Source: Paralithodes platypus
Taxonomy: Eukaryota > Arthropoda > Malacostraca > Decapoda > Lithodidae
Reading direction: 5' to 3'
Assembly (NCBI GenBank): GCA_032716605.1
Contig: CM064506.1
Coordinates: forward strand, 15,449,779-15,513,778
Length of the DNA stretch: 64,000 bases
Under the pieces are notes generated by a model. It saw only the letters and a list, made by a program, of their open reading frames with translations, made no database searches and was not told the DNA's origin. Below, in pieces: positions 21,421-30,856 of this stretch (positions within the stretch are counted from its first letter, which is position 1; each line of letters begins with the position of its first letter). Both the position numbers and the translations under genes were made by a program.

Positions 21421-21652
21421 ACGGTGAACTGCGTATTTGCTCAGGCCTTTCCTCATTTTTGCTTTTAAAACTAGGCTATTCCAGCAAGGTGTCAAACGAA
21501 AGCCGAGTCCTTTCTTTTTAGTCTTTATTGTCTATGCAAAGATAATATTGTGGTTTATAGTTCAAATTTTTTCTTTTGATGTGATTAAATTGCCAAAATA
21601 GTGCTATTTTCTGGTAATTTTCTTGTATTCCATCTCATTTTCATTCAAGTCT

Positions 21653-23080
21653 TTAACCTTCCGGATCCGGGGGCTCTCATATGAGGCGATCGTCATGTCC
21701 GGGGGTATTCCTGAAAAATGGCTAACTTCACAATTCGATATCTACTGATTGAGACCACCTAGAGCAGTCAACTAAATTGCATAGTGTAGAACCAACCTTC
21801 GTCTGTAGACTGGCGTTGAGTTGACATCGCTACGACAAGTGGTTGCCGAGATATGATGATGGGAATGGAGGTAATTTCCCGCGTATTTTCGCCTGTGTCC
21901 GAACGCTTCGCCGCGGCCCTGGCTAACACGCACTAAGTCACTCGTTGCTTCGGTGGCTTTGGTACCGGTAGACGATATTATGTTTCTATGGTGATAATGT
22001 CATAGTTATTGTGTCATTTATTTCTTTTACAACCATTATTGAGTTATGTGAAACTTTTTATAACATATTTTCGGCACTTTCACTGTTATTGGATATTATT
22101 GTGTCACTTTCACTCTTATTACTCTTCTTGTTATGAATTATTGTCAATCACTGTTATTATTGAGTTATTATTACTTGTTATACATTTGTGTGTCACTTTC
22201 ACTTACTAGGCTAGGCGAGCGTACGGTACCGCATCTTCACTAACCACTTCTTCATCGTCAAAGTCACTCCCAAGTTCACTCAGTTCACTATATTTACGAG
22301 TACCGCATTCACTATCGTCATTATCCTCGTCAGTATCGTCCTCATCGGTACTAATAAAGCCCAGAAACTATAATCCATCCGCCACTTCACTCTCATCTTC
22401 ACTTACCACTTGTTCTTCGTCAAAGTCACTCCCAAGTTCACTCAGTTCACTATATTCACTCAGTTCACTATATTCGCTTAGTTCTTGCAGAGTGTGTGCA
22501 ACACCATCGGGACTAAGCACTGTTTTCTTGGTCGTTTTAGCCTTGCTTTTGTCACTCCCAAGTTCATTCAGTTCACTATATTCACGAGTACCGTATTCAC
22601 TATCGTCATTATCCTCGTCATTATCGTCCTCATCGGTACTAATAAAGCCCAAAAACTCTAATCCATCCGCCACTTCACTCTCATCTTCACTAACCACTTG
22701 TTCCTCGTCAAAGTCACTCCCAAGTTCACTCAGTTCACTATATTCGCTTAGTTCTTGCAGAGTGTGTGCAACACCATCGGGACTAAGCACTGTTTTCTTG
22801 GTCGTTTTAGCCTTGCTTTTGTTAGGCGTACGGTACTCGGCGGCGGGCGGCGATTCGGACACAGCGATTTGTTTTGGATTACCTCCATCCATCTTGGATG
22901 CGCACTAAGAACTGATGCTGCCTGTTAGTTTGTGCTTGGTGGCGCTGCGGTAGCCCACGCACACAAAAAAATCTGCCCGCGCGATTTAAACCCTTTGATT
23001 TTGCCTCATATGAAGCCTCCCGGACTCCTAACCAAAATACATTTTGCCTCATATGAGGCCTCCCGGATCTCATGAGTTAA
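21653..23080 (-). mobile_element. TTAA-flanked piggyBac-like element with coding remnant (family D)
   Basis: The left end is TTAACCTTCCGGATCCGGGG followed by CTCATATGAGGC. The reverse complement of the right end is TTAACTCATGAGATCCGGGA followed by CCTCATATGAGGC. The 1,428-bp element thus has imperfect terminal inverted repeats with an internal ATATGA palindrome and TTAA on both sides. A second CATATGAAGCCTCCCGGA motif lies subterminally near 23006. It encodes only an acidic N-terminal-like stretch and no catalytic domain, so it cannot move by itself. Confidence 0.75.
22212..22892 (-). pseudogene. acidic, internally repeated N-terminal remnant of a piggyBac-like transposase
   Basis: The minus-strand frame starts MDGGNPKQIAVSESPPAAEY and runs 174 codons to a TAG. 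That stop replaces a Glu codon present in the equivalent position of the other repeat (DGLEFLG becomes DGL-stop-FLG). Beyond it the frame would continue to about 22212. The body is Ser/Glu/Asp-rich (SEYSELSELGSDFDEEQVV, STDEDDNDEDNDDSEYG) and repeats about two and a half times. Basic KSKAKTTKK segments alternate with the acidic ones. An acidic N-terminus before the catalytic domain is common in piggyBac-like transposases; the TTAA-ended context is the main support. No DDD catalytic domain is present. Confidence 0.55.
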
Positions 23081-23239
23081 ACAAAATTGCTCTAGTTTGA
23101 CACACTGTATAATTCCAGATTTGGCCTATGCGATATTGTATTAGAAAGCCGTACAATATTTTGATTCAGAATGGAAAATGTGTGGGCATTGATGATCTTG
23201 CGGGACGAGTGTTTATCCTTGCAACCGGAACCCCCGTCC

Positions 23240-23590
23240 AATTTTTTTTTTTTTTTTTTTTTTTTCTATGTGAATGAGGGAGACAAAATGCATAACTGCC
23301 TGCAGCGAGTGCCTCCCCCAGATTTCAAAGAGTGACAGGGCCGAAATCAAGGGACGTTCGAGCTAAAATGTCCGGACACACGGAGTTTGAAGCAATTTAA
23401 GTCATAGGAAGAGGGAAAGACTGATTCTGGGAGAGAGTTCCAGAGCTCAGCAGTTGAATAGAAGAAAGTCTGAGAATAGCGTTCCACTCTTGGGTTGGAG
23501 AGTTGCACAGAGTAGGGGTGGAATTGTGTTGCAAGGCGGGCCCTACGTACCCTACGTAGAGGTGGTAGTATACACTGGGAAAGCTCCGAG
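23240..23590 (-). pseudogene. 3' end of an unclassified poly-A LINE
   Basis: On the minus strand it reads QTFFYSTAELWNSLPESVFP and SYDLNCFKLRVSGHFSSNVP, a typical C-terminus of CR1/L2-type LINEs, then an untranslated stretch and a poly-A (poly-T at 23242-23265). Two more fragments of the same 3' end lie at 24140-24230 (continued at 27095) and 51330-51470. Confidence 0.65.
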
Positions 23591-23603
23591 GAACACTGAT
23601 TAT

Positions 23604-24125
23604 TGTAGTAGCGATAAAATAGTGAGTATTACCTCGGTTGTCTGTAAAATGCTACAAATACTCATAAGAGACGGACTTGTAAATCACGTAGAGGTAAATA
23701 TCCTACTCAAAGATACCTAGCATGGCTTCCGTAACAAATGTTCCAGCTTGATGAACTTTCTTGGACTTCTTCCATGATATCCTCAACCTATATGACGAGA
23801 GTATAGCTGTAGATATTATATACCTTAATTTTCAAAAGGCCTTTGACGAAGTACCCCACAAATGGTTATTGATAAAATTAAAAGTGCATGGAATACAAGG
23901 GGGAGTGTTGAGATGGATGGAAAATTGGCTCAGTGAAAGAAAGCAAAGGGTAGTCATAAATGGTAAAGCATCAAAATGGACCAATGTAACTAGCGGGGTA
24001 CCCCAGAGATCGGATCTAGGGCCAGTGCTTTTCCTAGTTTATATGTATGACATAGATGAGGGCCTCACCTGTACAATCTCAAAGTTTGCAGATGATACAA
24101 AAATTGCAAATACTGTACTGTACCC
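23604..24125 (+). pseudogene. CR1-like LINE fragment (fingers to palm)
   Basis: In two frames it reads ITSVVCKMLQILIRDGLVNH, then [76 protein letters not shown] and ADDTKIANT. It is the same family as 15176-16195, on the other strand, and supplies the upstream part of the reverse transcriptase. PQRSDLGPVLF replaces the usual [11 protein letters not shown], so the motif is degraded. Confidence 0.85.
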
Positions 24126-24139
24126 CAGTACTCTCAAAC

Positions 24140-24230
24140 GAACAAGCTCAGTTTGTCCAGACATTTTAATTCTAACGCTTCTTGAATTTGGCTCTCTTTC
24201 ACTCTTCTAAATTTTAGGGGGCCACTTGTT
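24140..24230 (+). repeat. LINE 3' fragment serving as target of the 24-27 kb LINE
   Basis: It matches 51345-51440 (GTTTGTCCAGACATTTTAAT, TTTGGCTCTCTTTCACT). The sequence resumes at 27086 after the inserted LINE with CCACTTGTTACAGGCACCTT, corresponding to CACTCGTTACAGACAGTTTT near 51421. Confidence 0.7.
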
Positions 24231-27085
24231 CTATCTATCTATCTATTGCCTGACGCCGTGATCCCCGAAGGGGTGGCCACGAACGAACCGCCCCCATGCA
24301 CCTCTGTCCCCAGTCAGTCGACGCCCCTCCCCCCAACCAGCACCGCCTTCGTTCATGTAGTTCCTCACTCCATCCTTCCACCTCATATTCGGTCTACCTC
24401 TCCCCCTCTGTCCCTCCACCTCGCTCTCGTACACCCTCTTAGTCATTCTCTCGCTTTCCATACGTTCCATATGGCCGAACCATCTCAAGTTGTTCCTTTT
24501 CACACTTTCCAGCACATCTACCTCCACACCACACCTCCTTCTTACTTCCTCATTAGTCTGTCTATCCCTCCATGTAACTCCGCACGCACTCCTTAAGTAA
24601 TTCATTTCCACTGCTCTCACTCTTGGTCTGAGTCTCTCAACCAACGTCCATGCTTCGCTTCCGTAAGTCAGTGTCGGGATTACCACACTGTCATGCAAGG
24701 ACTTCTTCACTTCCATACTGACCACCCTATTTCTTGTTACTGCTTTTAGCGTTCCTACAACCCTCTTCCCCTGTTGTACCCTCTCCCGCACCTCTTCATC
24801 CATAGTCCCATCTTTACTCAACACACTGCCCAGATACTTAAAAGAGTTGACGATCTCCATAGCCTGACCGTTCAGCTTCACCTCACACTCTGTGACTTCA
24901 CCCCTTTCAAAGACCATAACCTTGCTCTTCCCCGTATTTACCTTCAAATTCCGTTTTTCGCACACTGTTCCAAACTCATTTACCAGACCCTGCAACTCCC
25001 ATTCATTATCACTCATCAGAACTGTATCATCCGCAAACAGCAGTATAGGTAGCTTCCACTTAATTCCCTCCCTTTTCAGCGATACACCAACATCCACTGC
25101 TCTTGATAGTATTTCTTTCATGACTCCATCCATATATACAGTAAACAACCACGGGGACATCACACACCCCTGTTTCAAACCAACATTCAGGTCAAAGAAC
25201 TCGCTCTGCTCACTCTCCACACGTACTGCCGCCTTTGCACCCTCATACATGCTCTTCACTGCTTTCAGCAACTTGCCCTCTACTCCGTATATTCTAAGTA
25301 CTTTCCACAAACCTTCTCTATCCACTCTGTCATAGGCCTTCTCCAAGTCCATAAAGGCAACATACACCTTTTGTTTCTTCTCCAGATACTTCTCCACAAC
25401 ACAATTCAGGGTAAAAATCTGATCTACACATCCTCTTCCCTTCCTAAAACCTCCCTGCTCGTCGCCTATCCATTTCTCCGTTCTCACTCTCACTCTCTCA
25501 ATCACTACCCTACTGTATACCTTCCCTACTACGCTTAGAAGACATATTCCTCGGTGGTTACCACACACTCCTCTTTCCCCTTTGCCCTTATATAGGGGGA
25601 CTATTATGCCAGTCTTCCAGTCATCGGGTGCACTCCCCTTCTCCCATGCTAGTTTGCACATTTTCCATACCCATTCTATCACTATCTCACCACCATACCT
25701 CAACATTTCCCCACACACTCCATCTGTTCCTGGTGCTTTCCCCAACTTCACTCTTTTCATGGCTTCCCACACTTCTGACCTCCTGATCCCCACCTCCTCC
25801 TCCACTACTTCTCTTCTTCTCCCTCCCATACCATATCCAGCTATGTTTGCTGGCTCTTCATTCCTTTCATTTAGCAACTCACTGAAGTACTCCCTCCATC
25901 TTTCGACTCTCTCTTGCTTCTCGGCTAGCATTCTCCCATTCTTATCTTTCACACCCTTACTGTTTCCCTTGCTACCTTCCCTAACTTTCTTGACTTCTTT
26001 CCAGAACAGTTTCTTACTCTCCCTCCATTTTACACTCAGATTCCTTCCAAATTCCTCATCTACTCTTCTCTTACTTTCCTTCACTACTCTCTTCACCACC
26101 CTCTTACTCTCCACGTACCTCGCTCGTTTCTGTCTCTCGGAATCTTCATTCCCTCTACTACCCAACCACTCTCTATATGCTTTCTTCTTTTCTTCCACAG
26201 CTATTCTTACCTCTTCTGTCCACCATGCTGTACCTTTCACTCCCCTCCCTCTTCTCCTCACTCCACACACCTCCTCACATGCTGCACAGATCTCATCCTT
26301 AAACACCTTGCTCATCTCCTCCACTTCCTCCATAACTTCCAGGTCGAACCCACCTAGTCGTCTTTCCACTGCTCTCCTGTACTCCTCCCTGACTTCCTCC
26401 TCCTGTAACCTCTCCACCCTCCTCACCATTCCACCCTCCTCTCGCCTCCCTCCCGCTCTCCTCACCCACTTCTTTTGTATCCTAACCTTAGCTACCACTA
26501 CATAATGATCAGACAGACCCCCTCCAATACCCCTATACACCCTAGCATCCATCACAGATTTCTTCATTCGTTCATCCACACATACATAATCAATCAATGA
26601 CTTTCGTTCCACCACTGTCTTATCTTTCATCGTCAACATCCGTTTCCACGTGTACCTGTGGATCATTCTGTGTCGGAAGAAGGTGTTGGCTATCCACAGC
26701 CTCCTCCCCACACATACGTCCACAAGTGCACTACCATTCCCATTCACCTCTGATGGTACCCCCCACCCTCCCACCACTCCCTCAACTTTCCTATCACCCA
26801 CCTTACCATTCATATCCCCAATCAGAAATATTCTTTCGTTCTTGTCAAACTTCTCCAGGCACGCCTCCACATTCATCCAGAACTCCTCTTTCTTTCTTTC
26901 AAGTATATCCTCTGTCGGGGCATACACGCATACAATCACCCACGTTTGTATTCCTACTTTCATTCTCACCCACACAATCCTTGAACCCACAGACCCATAC
27001 TCTCTTACACATTCCTTCCATTTGCTACTTACAAACAAACATGCACCTTCTCTCGCTGTTCCTTCACTCACTCCAGCACACACAC
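24231..27085 (-). mobile_element. 5'-truncated LINE, near-identical inverted copy of the 18-kb LINE
   Basis: A perfect 9-bp target-site duplication, CCACTTGTT, lies at 24222-24230 and 27086-27094. On the minus strand it ends in a (TAGA)n tail. It begins inside the endonuclease about 50 codons after the start used by the full-length copy. It is almost identical to 18390-21240, so both are young. The two copies form an inverted pair with about 3 kb between them. Confidence 0.95.
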
Positions 27086-27089
27086 CCAC
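24243..27089 (-). CDS. intact LINE ORF2 (partial endonuclease, reverse transcriptase), 948 codons
   Basis: This is the longest intact frame in the window. It starts without a native initiation codon, because truncation removed the first endonuclease motifs (ATWNV and TETKW). Remaining endonuclease motifs are VCVYAPTED (about 54-61), LIGDMNGKVG (89-98), SLIDYV (164-169) and LSDHY (192-196). The reverse transcriptase has KAPGTDGVCGEML (451-463), PLYKGKGERG (498-507), EQGGFRKGRGCVDQ (544-557), AFMDLEKAYDRVD (578-590), KQGCVMSPWLF (639-649) and catalytic LLFADD (683-688). The C-terminal region has SYGSEAWT-like and RWFGHMERM motifs and ends at the tail. The absent 5' part means it is not autonomous, but the polymerase may still be encoded. 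Confidence 0.88.
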   Translation of the reverse strand: MGVCAGVSEGTAREGACLFVSSKWKECVREYGSVGSRIVWVRMKVGIQTWVIVCVYAPTEDILERKKEEFWMNVEACLEKFDKNERIFLIGDMNGKVGDRKVEGVVGGWGVPSEVNGNGSALVDVCVGRRLWIANTFFRHRMIHRYTWKRMLTMKDKTVVERKSLIDYVCVDERMKKSVMDARVYRGIGGGLSDHYVVVAKVRIQKKWVRRAGGRREEGGMVRRVERLQEEEVREEYRRAVERRLGGFDLEVMEEVEEMSKVFKDEICAACEEVCGVRRRGRGVKGTAWWTEEVRIAVEEKKKAYREWLGSRGNEDSERQKRARYVESKRVVKRVVKESKRRVDEEFGRNLSVKWRESKKLFWKEVKKVREGSKGNSKGVKDKNGRMLAEKQERVERWREYFSELLNERNEEPANIAGYGMGGRRREVVEEEVGIRRSEVWEAMKRVKLGKAPGTDGVCGEMLRYGGEIVIEWVWKMCKLAWEKGSAPDDWKTGIIVPLYKGKGERGVCGNHRGICLLSVVGKVYSRVVIERVRVRTEKWIGDEQGGFRKGRGCVDQIFTLNCVVEKYLEKKQKVYVAFMDLEKAYDRVDREGLWKVLRIYGVEGKLLKAVKSMYEGAKAAVRVESEQSEFFDLNVGLKQGCVMSPWLFTVYMDGVMKEILSRAVDVGVSLKREGIKWKLPILLFADDTVLMSDNEWELQGLVNEFGTVCEKRNLKVNTGKSKVMVFERGEVTECEVKLNGQAMEIVNSFKYLGSVLSKDGTMDEEVRERVQQGKRVVGTLKAVTRNRVVSMEVKKSLHDSVVIPTLTYGSEAWTLVERLRPRVRAVEMNYLRSACGVTWRDRQTNEEVRRRCGVEVDVLESVKRNNLRWFGHMERMESERMTKRVYESEVEGQRGRGRPNMRWKDGVRNYMNEGGAGWGEGRRLTGDRGAWGRFVRGHPFGDHGVRQ

Positions 27090-27271
27090 TTGTTACAGGC
27101 ACCTTTGTCTTTGCCGCAGCCCCCACTAATAATACAGTACTTGTAGGATTAGGTTTTTATACCATGCCCGAAAGAGGGGTTATGGATCTGCGATCTTACT
27201 TTCAACCATCTTGACAATTTTACCAACACCTAAACTTCGTTTGATGCGAAAATAGCCTCCCGAAAGTATAC

Positions 27272-27348
27272 CTAGGATGGGAATCGAACCCGAGACCCTT
27301 GGGTTACGAGGCAGACACCTTACCAGTTAGACCAATAGAGATATACTG
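27272..27348 (-). tRNA. tRNA-like sequence, SINE head or tRNA pseudogene
   Basis: On the minus strand the A box TGGTCTAACTGG and the B box GGTTCGATTCC match the pol III consensus at tRNA spacing, with a CTCGTAA anticodon loop (CGT, threonine). The anticodon stem TCTGC/CCCAA does not pair and the acceptor ends do not match, so it is not a functional tRNA. No poly-A end was identified. Confidence 0.6.
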
Positions 27349-27569
27349 TACCACTTGGCCTGGTTGGCTCGACTATATTTCCACATCTTGTTGTTCAGTT
27401 TAGGCTAACCTGGCCCTAGGTTAGGTTAAGGTTATTATTTAGATGATTTATGATAATTTTGGACGAGTTTACCCTCGCAACCCCTGTTTACTCTTGTTAT
27501 GACGCTCAATCTCGAAGGTGCTTTTCATTCTGCCGCAGTACTTTATGGTAATTTAACGGCTTCTATATA

Positions 27570-27640
27570 ATTTTTATGAGCAGTGGGGGCTGGGGGGAGC
27601 AGCCAGACAGCCCCCACTCCCAGGTTAGGTTAATGATATC
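27570..27640 (+). repeat. diverged GC-hairpin/TTAGG module
   Basis: GCAGTGGGGGCTGGGGGGAG is followed by CAGACAGCCCCCACTCCCAG and GTTAGGTTAATG. The GGGGGCTG/CAGCCCCC hairpin is kept with a longer loop. Confidence 0.65.
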
Positions 27641-28096
27641 GTTGGAGGAGGCGTGTGAGGGTTTGTTTACGTCCACGAGTATCCCCTCTAGGCTGCGTTC
27701 ACATTCGACGGATGGCCCAAGTCAAAAGTAATACCAGAGAAAAATCTATATACCGGTAGCCTATACTGTAGGATGGTTGTAGTATAACAGGGCTAAATGG
27801 GAGTGGTAATAGTAGCAGTATCACTCCACTTCTACTAAAAATAAATTGCTTACATAATACAGAAATAGTGGTAGATTTTTAGGTCTGGGTTCAATTTTTT
27901 CGGTAAATTTTACTATTTTTTGTTTAATGCTTTTTTAGGTATATTCCTGCGAAACGGCATGCATTATATCTCAAGAACTGGGCAGTGTTATAGCATATTT
28001 GTTGTTTGTACATATATATGTATTATGTATGTTGCTTCGTAGTATACTATAAATGGAAAATATAATTGGTAAATGAATAATTAGAGGGTATCTGTG

Positions 28097-28460
28097 GAGG
28101 CCATACACTAAACAATTACCGTGATGTTGAAACATTATCTGCAATTTAGCCATGTTGATTAACTCTTAGCCCACTTAACCCCTTCAGACTCATATGACGC
28201 AGAGGTTGGCAGATTAGCAATAAGAAATAGAGTTCTCTCACTCTTATAATTAACTCTTGCCGACCGTCAATCTTTTATGAATCAGGCTAAATACCAAACC
28301 AGCGGGGGTGTGGGGGCGGCAGCCCCCATTTAATATACTAGGTTAGGTTAGGTAAGGTTGTTAGGTTACGCTAATATTACCCCTTATTTTCGTCTTTTAC
28401 CCCTCAATTTCCCTGTACTTCATAGCCCTCCCCACTATCGGGGGCCGTATCTTAAGATCG
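28097..28460 (+). repeat. direct repeat copy 1 (364 bp)
   Basis: It matches 28849-29212 with only a handful of differences (for example TATGACGC/TATGATGC and CCCATTTAAT/CCCACCTAAT). It contains a GC-hairpin/TTAGG module and the CTATCGGG module. The offset is 752 bp. It was probably produced by a local duplication. Confidence 0.92.
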
Positions 28461-28848
28461 TAATTGTTTAATCGAAGTCCTCTTTTTCTAGTTATTAAAA
28501 ACATTCTATGGTGTATTATATGATATATAGAAGCAATAGAACTGTTCAAATTACCTGGGAAGTGTATATTAAACAAAATACAAAACTTTGAATAATGAGG
28601 TAAGAGATAGGCTATGTGTTTTTTATCACTTTTCAACCCAAGACCAGCGGGGGTCTGGGGGCAGCAGCCCCCAGGATGCCCAGGTTACCTTAGGTTAGGT
28701 TAGGTTAGGTTAGGTTAGGTTAGGTTAGGTTAGGTTAGGTTAGGTTAGGTTAGGTTAGGTTAGGTTAGGTTAGGTTAATGACCAGCTATGTAAATACAGT
28801 AGTGAACATTTGGTTCAGTCTGTGCTCAAAAATCCATTTTCTTTAGGA
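28461..28848 (+). repeat. inverted relative of 2530-3595, between the direct repeats
   Basis: The segment from TAATTGTTTAATCGAAGTCC to AAAAATCCATTTTCTTTAGG is the reverse complement of 2555-3590 minus about 700 bp. It contains the CAACCCAAGACCAGCGGGGG phrase and the 17-unit TTAGG run. Confidence 0.85.
28690..28774 (+). repeat. interstitial (TTAGG)17
   Basis: There are 17 perfect consecutive TTAGG units (85 bp). TTAGG is the telomere repeat of most arthropods. It sits immediately after a diverged GC hairpin module (CAGCGGGGGTCTGGGGGCAG), in the position where other copies have two to four TTAGG units, so it looks like expansion inside a dispersed repeat rather than an old chromosome end. Confidence 0.95.
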
Positions 28849-29212
28849 GGAGGCCATACACTAAACAATTACCGTGATGTTGAAACATTATCTGCAATTT
28901 AGCCATGTTGATTAACTCTTAGCCCACTTAACCCCTTCAGACTCATATGATGCAGAGGTTGGCAGATTAGCAATAAGAAATAGAGTTCTCTCACTCTTAT
29001 AATTAACTCTTGCCGACCGTCAATCTTTTATGAATCAGGCTAAATACCAAACCAGCGGGGGTGTGGGGGCGGCAGCCCCCACCTAATATACTAGGTTAGG
29101 TTAGGTAAGGTTGTTAGGTTACGCTAATATTACCCCTTATTTTCGTCTTTTACCCCTCAATTTCCCTGTACTTCATAGCCATCCCCACTATCGGGGGCCG
29201 TATCTTAAGATT
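28849..29212 (+). repeat. direct repeat copy 2 (364 bp)
   Basis: Near-identical to 28097-28460, with the same module order. It continues past the shared part into TGTTGGATAATGGGGACAAC, as other CTATCGGG modules do. Confidence 0.92.
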
Positions 29213-29229
29213 GTTGGATAATGGGGACA

Positions 29230-30300
29230 ACTTTTTTCCGGAGATTCTAATTAATGACAACCACTGTATAATGATGAAAACTAGCTAAAACCCCCCCAAA
29301 AAATCACGAAATAAAAGTTGGCCAGGTTCCTGGATATGTTCCTTAATTTGCATTAACAAATTGTAATAGGCCTATAGAAACATAATAAATCATATAAATA
29401 ACAAATCCACAAAAATACAATCATTGAAAATAGCTGTGGTCCGTCTCCTTAATATTGACCGAAAAAACGCCCATTCTAATAAATCTCAGAGCTCTTTCGG
29501 ACAGTCACAGTTTACAAACGCCTTCTTTATGCAGTGTAATAAATATTTACCCCCTGCTGGCAACATAGATGACGATTTCAATAATTCATGGGGGGGTGAG
29601 GGGGGCCTCAACCCATCGTGTATCCAACATTGGCATTATAACTAAGACCATGAATAGGGCCTACACTCATTTCTCAAAATCTGGAGGAAAAAACATAACA
29701 AATAAGGGTGCGAGCCTATTGCCTATAATTACTAATATATCCGTTCATCTTGGGACGATATCGCTACTAATATACTAATTAGTATTGATAAATAGAAACG
29801 GTTTGAATATCAAGACGCAAATTACACAGTGCACTAATGCCATTATAATACACGTTGTGTGAAACATATACACCGCTGATGTTAAATTAACCGGGTGTAA
29901 GATTAAGCGGGTGTAAAAATAAGCGGGTGTAATGACGACATGTTGGCCGAGGGCTGGAATGACGTCATCGCTGAGGCCCGCCTTGGCTGATGACGTCACG
30001 ATAATCAACAACCAATCACAAGCAAGGATACACAACGTCTTGGCTTGGTTAATCAAGATGGCTATATTCTAGTTAATCTCCGTGTTTCAACCCCTCTCTT
30101 TCCCTGATATATTTCATACCCTCCCCAGCTATCGGGGTTTAGTATTGTTGAGGTAAGTGAAGAAAATAACTAAGAGATATGAGGATATAAATAAGGATCC
30201 TTAGTTAATGGGCAAACAAAATACGGTGACTACCGCTACATAGGATCTTACCCTTTTTTAGTGTGTTTAACTATGTGAAACTTGCGGCAAATGTATACAT
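29230..30300. other. intergenic DNA, no gene recognised
   Basis: It contains a diverged CATAGATGACGATTTCAATA/TTCATGGGGGGGTGAGGGGG phrase like that near 1725-1760, and three GCGGGTGTAA words near 29890-29930. Short frames here carry no known motif. Confidence 0.45.
29960..29998. promoter_or_regulatory. paired consensus CRE palindromes
   Basis: TGACGTCA occurs at 29960-29967 and again at 29991-29998. The sites are 31 bp apart, about three helical turns, and TGACGTCATC/GATGACGTCA form an inverted repeat around a GC-rich centre. TGACGTCA is the known CREB/ATF site. There is no associated gene, so function is not shown. Confidence 0.4.
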
Positions 30301-30306
30301 AGCTTA

Positions 30307-30795
30307 TTAACCCTTCCTACCCGGGCTGCCTTAGGTAAGGACAGCATGAAAGAAGGGCCGCTACCCGGTATGCCTTATCTAAGGCATGAGCTTAATAGCC
30401 TAATTAAGCTTGGTCCGAACGCCGTGCGTACGACGTATGTCAACAAACCCAAGCGTTCGTCACCGCACCTCCGAAAACAAGAAGGAGAAGACTCCTCAAT
30501 GTTATTGTTCTGATGTCATGACGAAATTAGTGTCTAAAAAGCCCCCATATTGGCAACATCTCTGCAATATTGGCTCCACTGAAATCGTCATCACAACTGA
30601 ACCAGTTGACTTACAGAGCTCTACTCAATGCCAAAATACAGATTGAAAACCGCACTACGATTATAGATGAGTGGGAAAGTTCTAGCAGTGAAAATAAACA
30701 TAAATACGGTAGCCTAGGCCTAGACGTTTTTCGGCCATATCGCCCGGGTAGGGGCGACCGTCATTAGCTAAGACAGCCCGGGGAGGAAGGGTTAA
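30307..30795 (-). mobile_element. TTAA-flanked MITE, family B copy 1
   Basis: The left end TTAACCCTTCCTACCCGGGC matches the reverse complement of the right end, TTAACCCTTCCTCCCCGGGC, at 19 of 20 bases. It is 489 bp long. The interior shares CAACTGAACCAGTTGACTTA, GAGCTCTACTCAATGCCA and TAGACGTTTTTCGGCCA with four other copies in the window. No coding capacity. Confidence 0.9.
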
Positions 30796-30856
30796 GAAAG
30801 GCTATAATAGGCCTACAATAATAGAAACATAAACTACAGTATAGCCATTGCATACC

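Noticed and set aside
22492..22908. 138-codon plus-strand frame rich in Ser and Leu at the piggyBac-like element
   Set aside because: It is the complement of the acidic repeated frame. The minus-strand reading has sensible composition and an ATG, and sits in a TTAA element.
24246..27214. Long plus-strand frames (up to 307 codons) opposite the LINE, rich in Ser, Thr, Pro and Leu
   Set aside because: They are antisense shadows of the minus-strand LINE frame. The same shadows appear antisense to the 18-kb copy, and the residues follow from reverse complementing Glu/Arg/Val-rich codons.
28186..28260. Further TTAA element starting TTAACCCCTTCAGACTC
   Set aside because: It resembles a family B end, but no matching right end with TTAA could be found before the direct repeat ends.
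28690..28774. True chromosome end
   Set aside because: The TTAGG run is only 85 bp and is flanked on both sides by ordinary repeat sequence that occurs elsewhere in the window.
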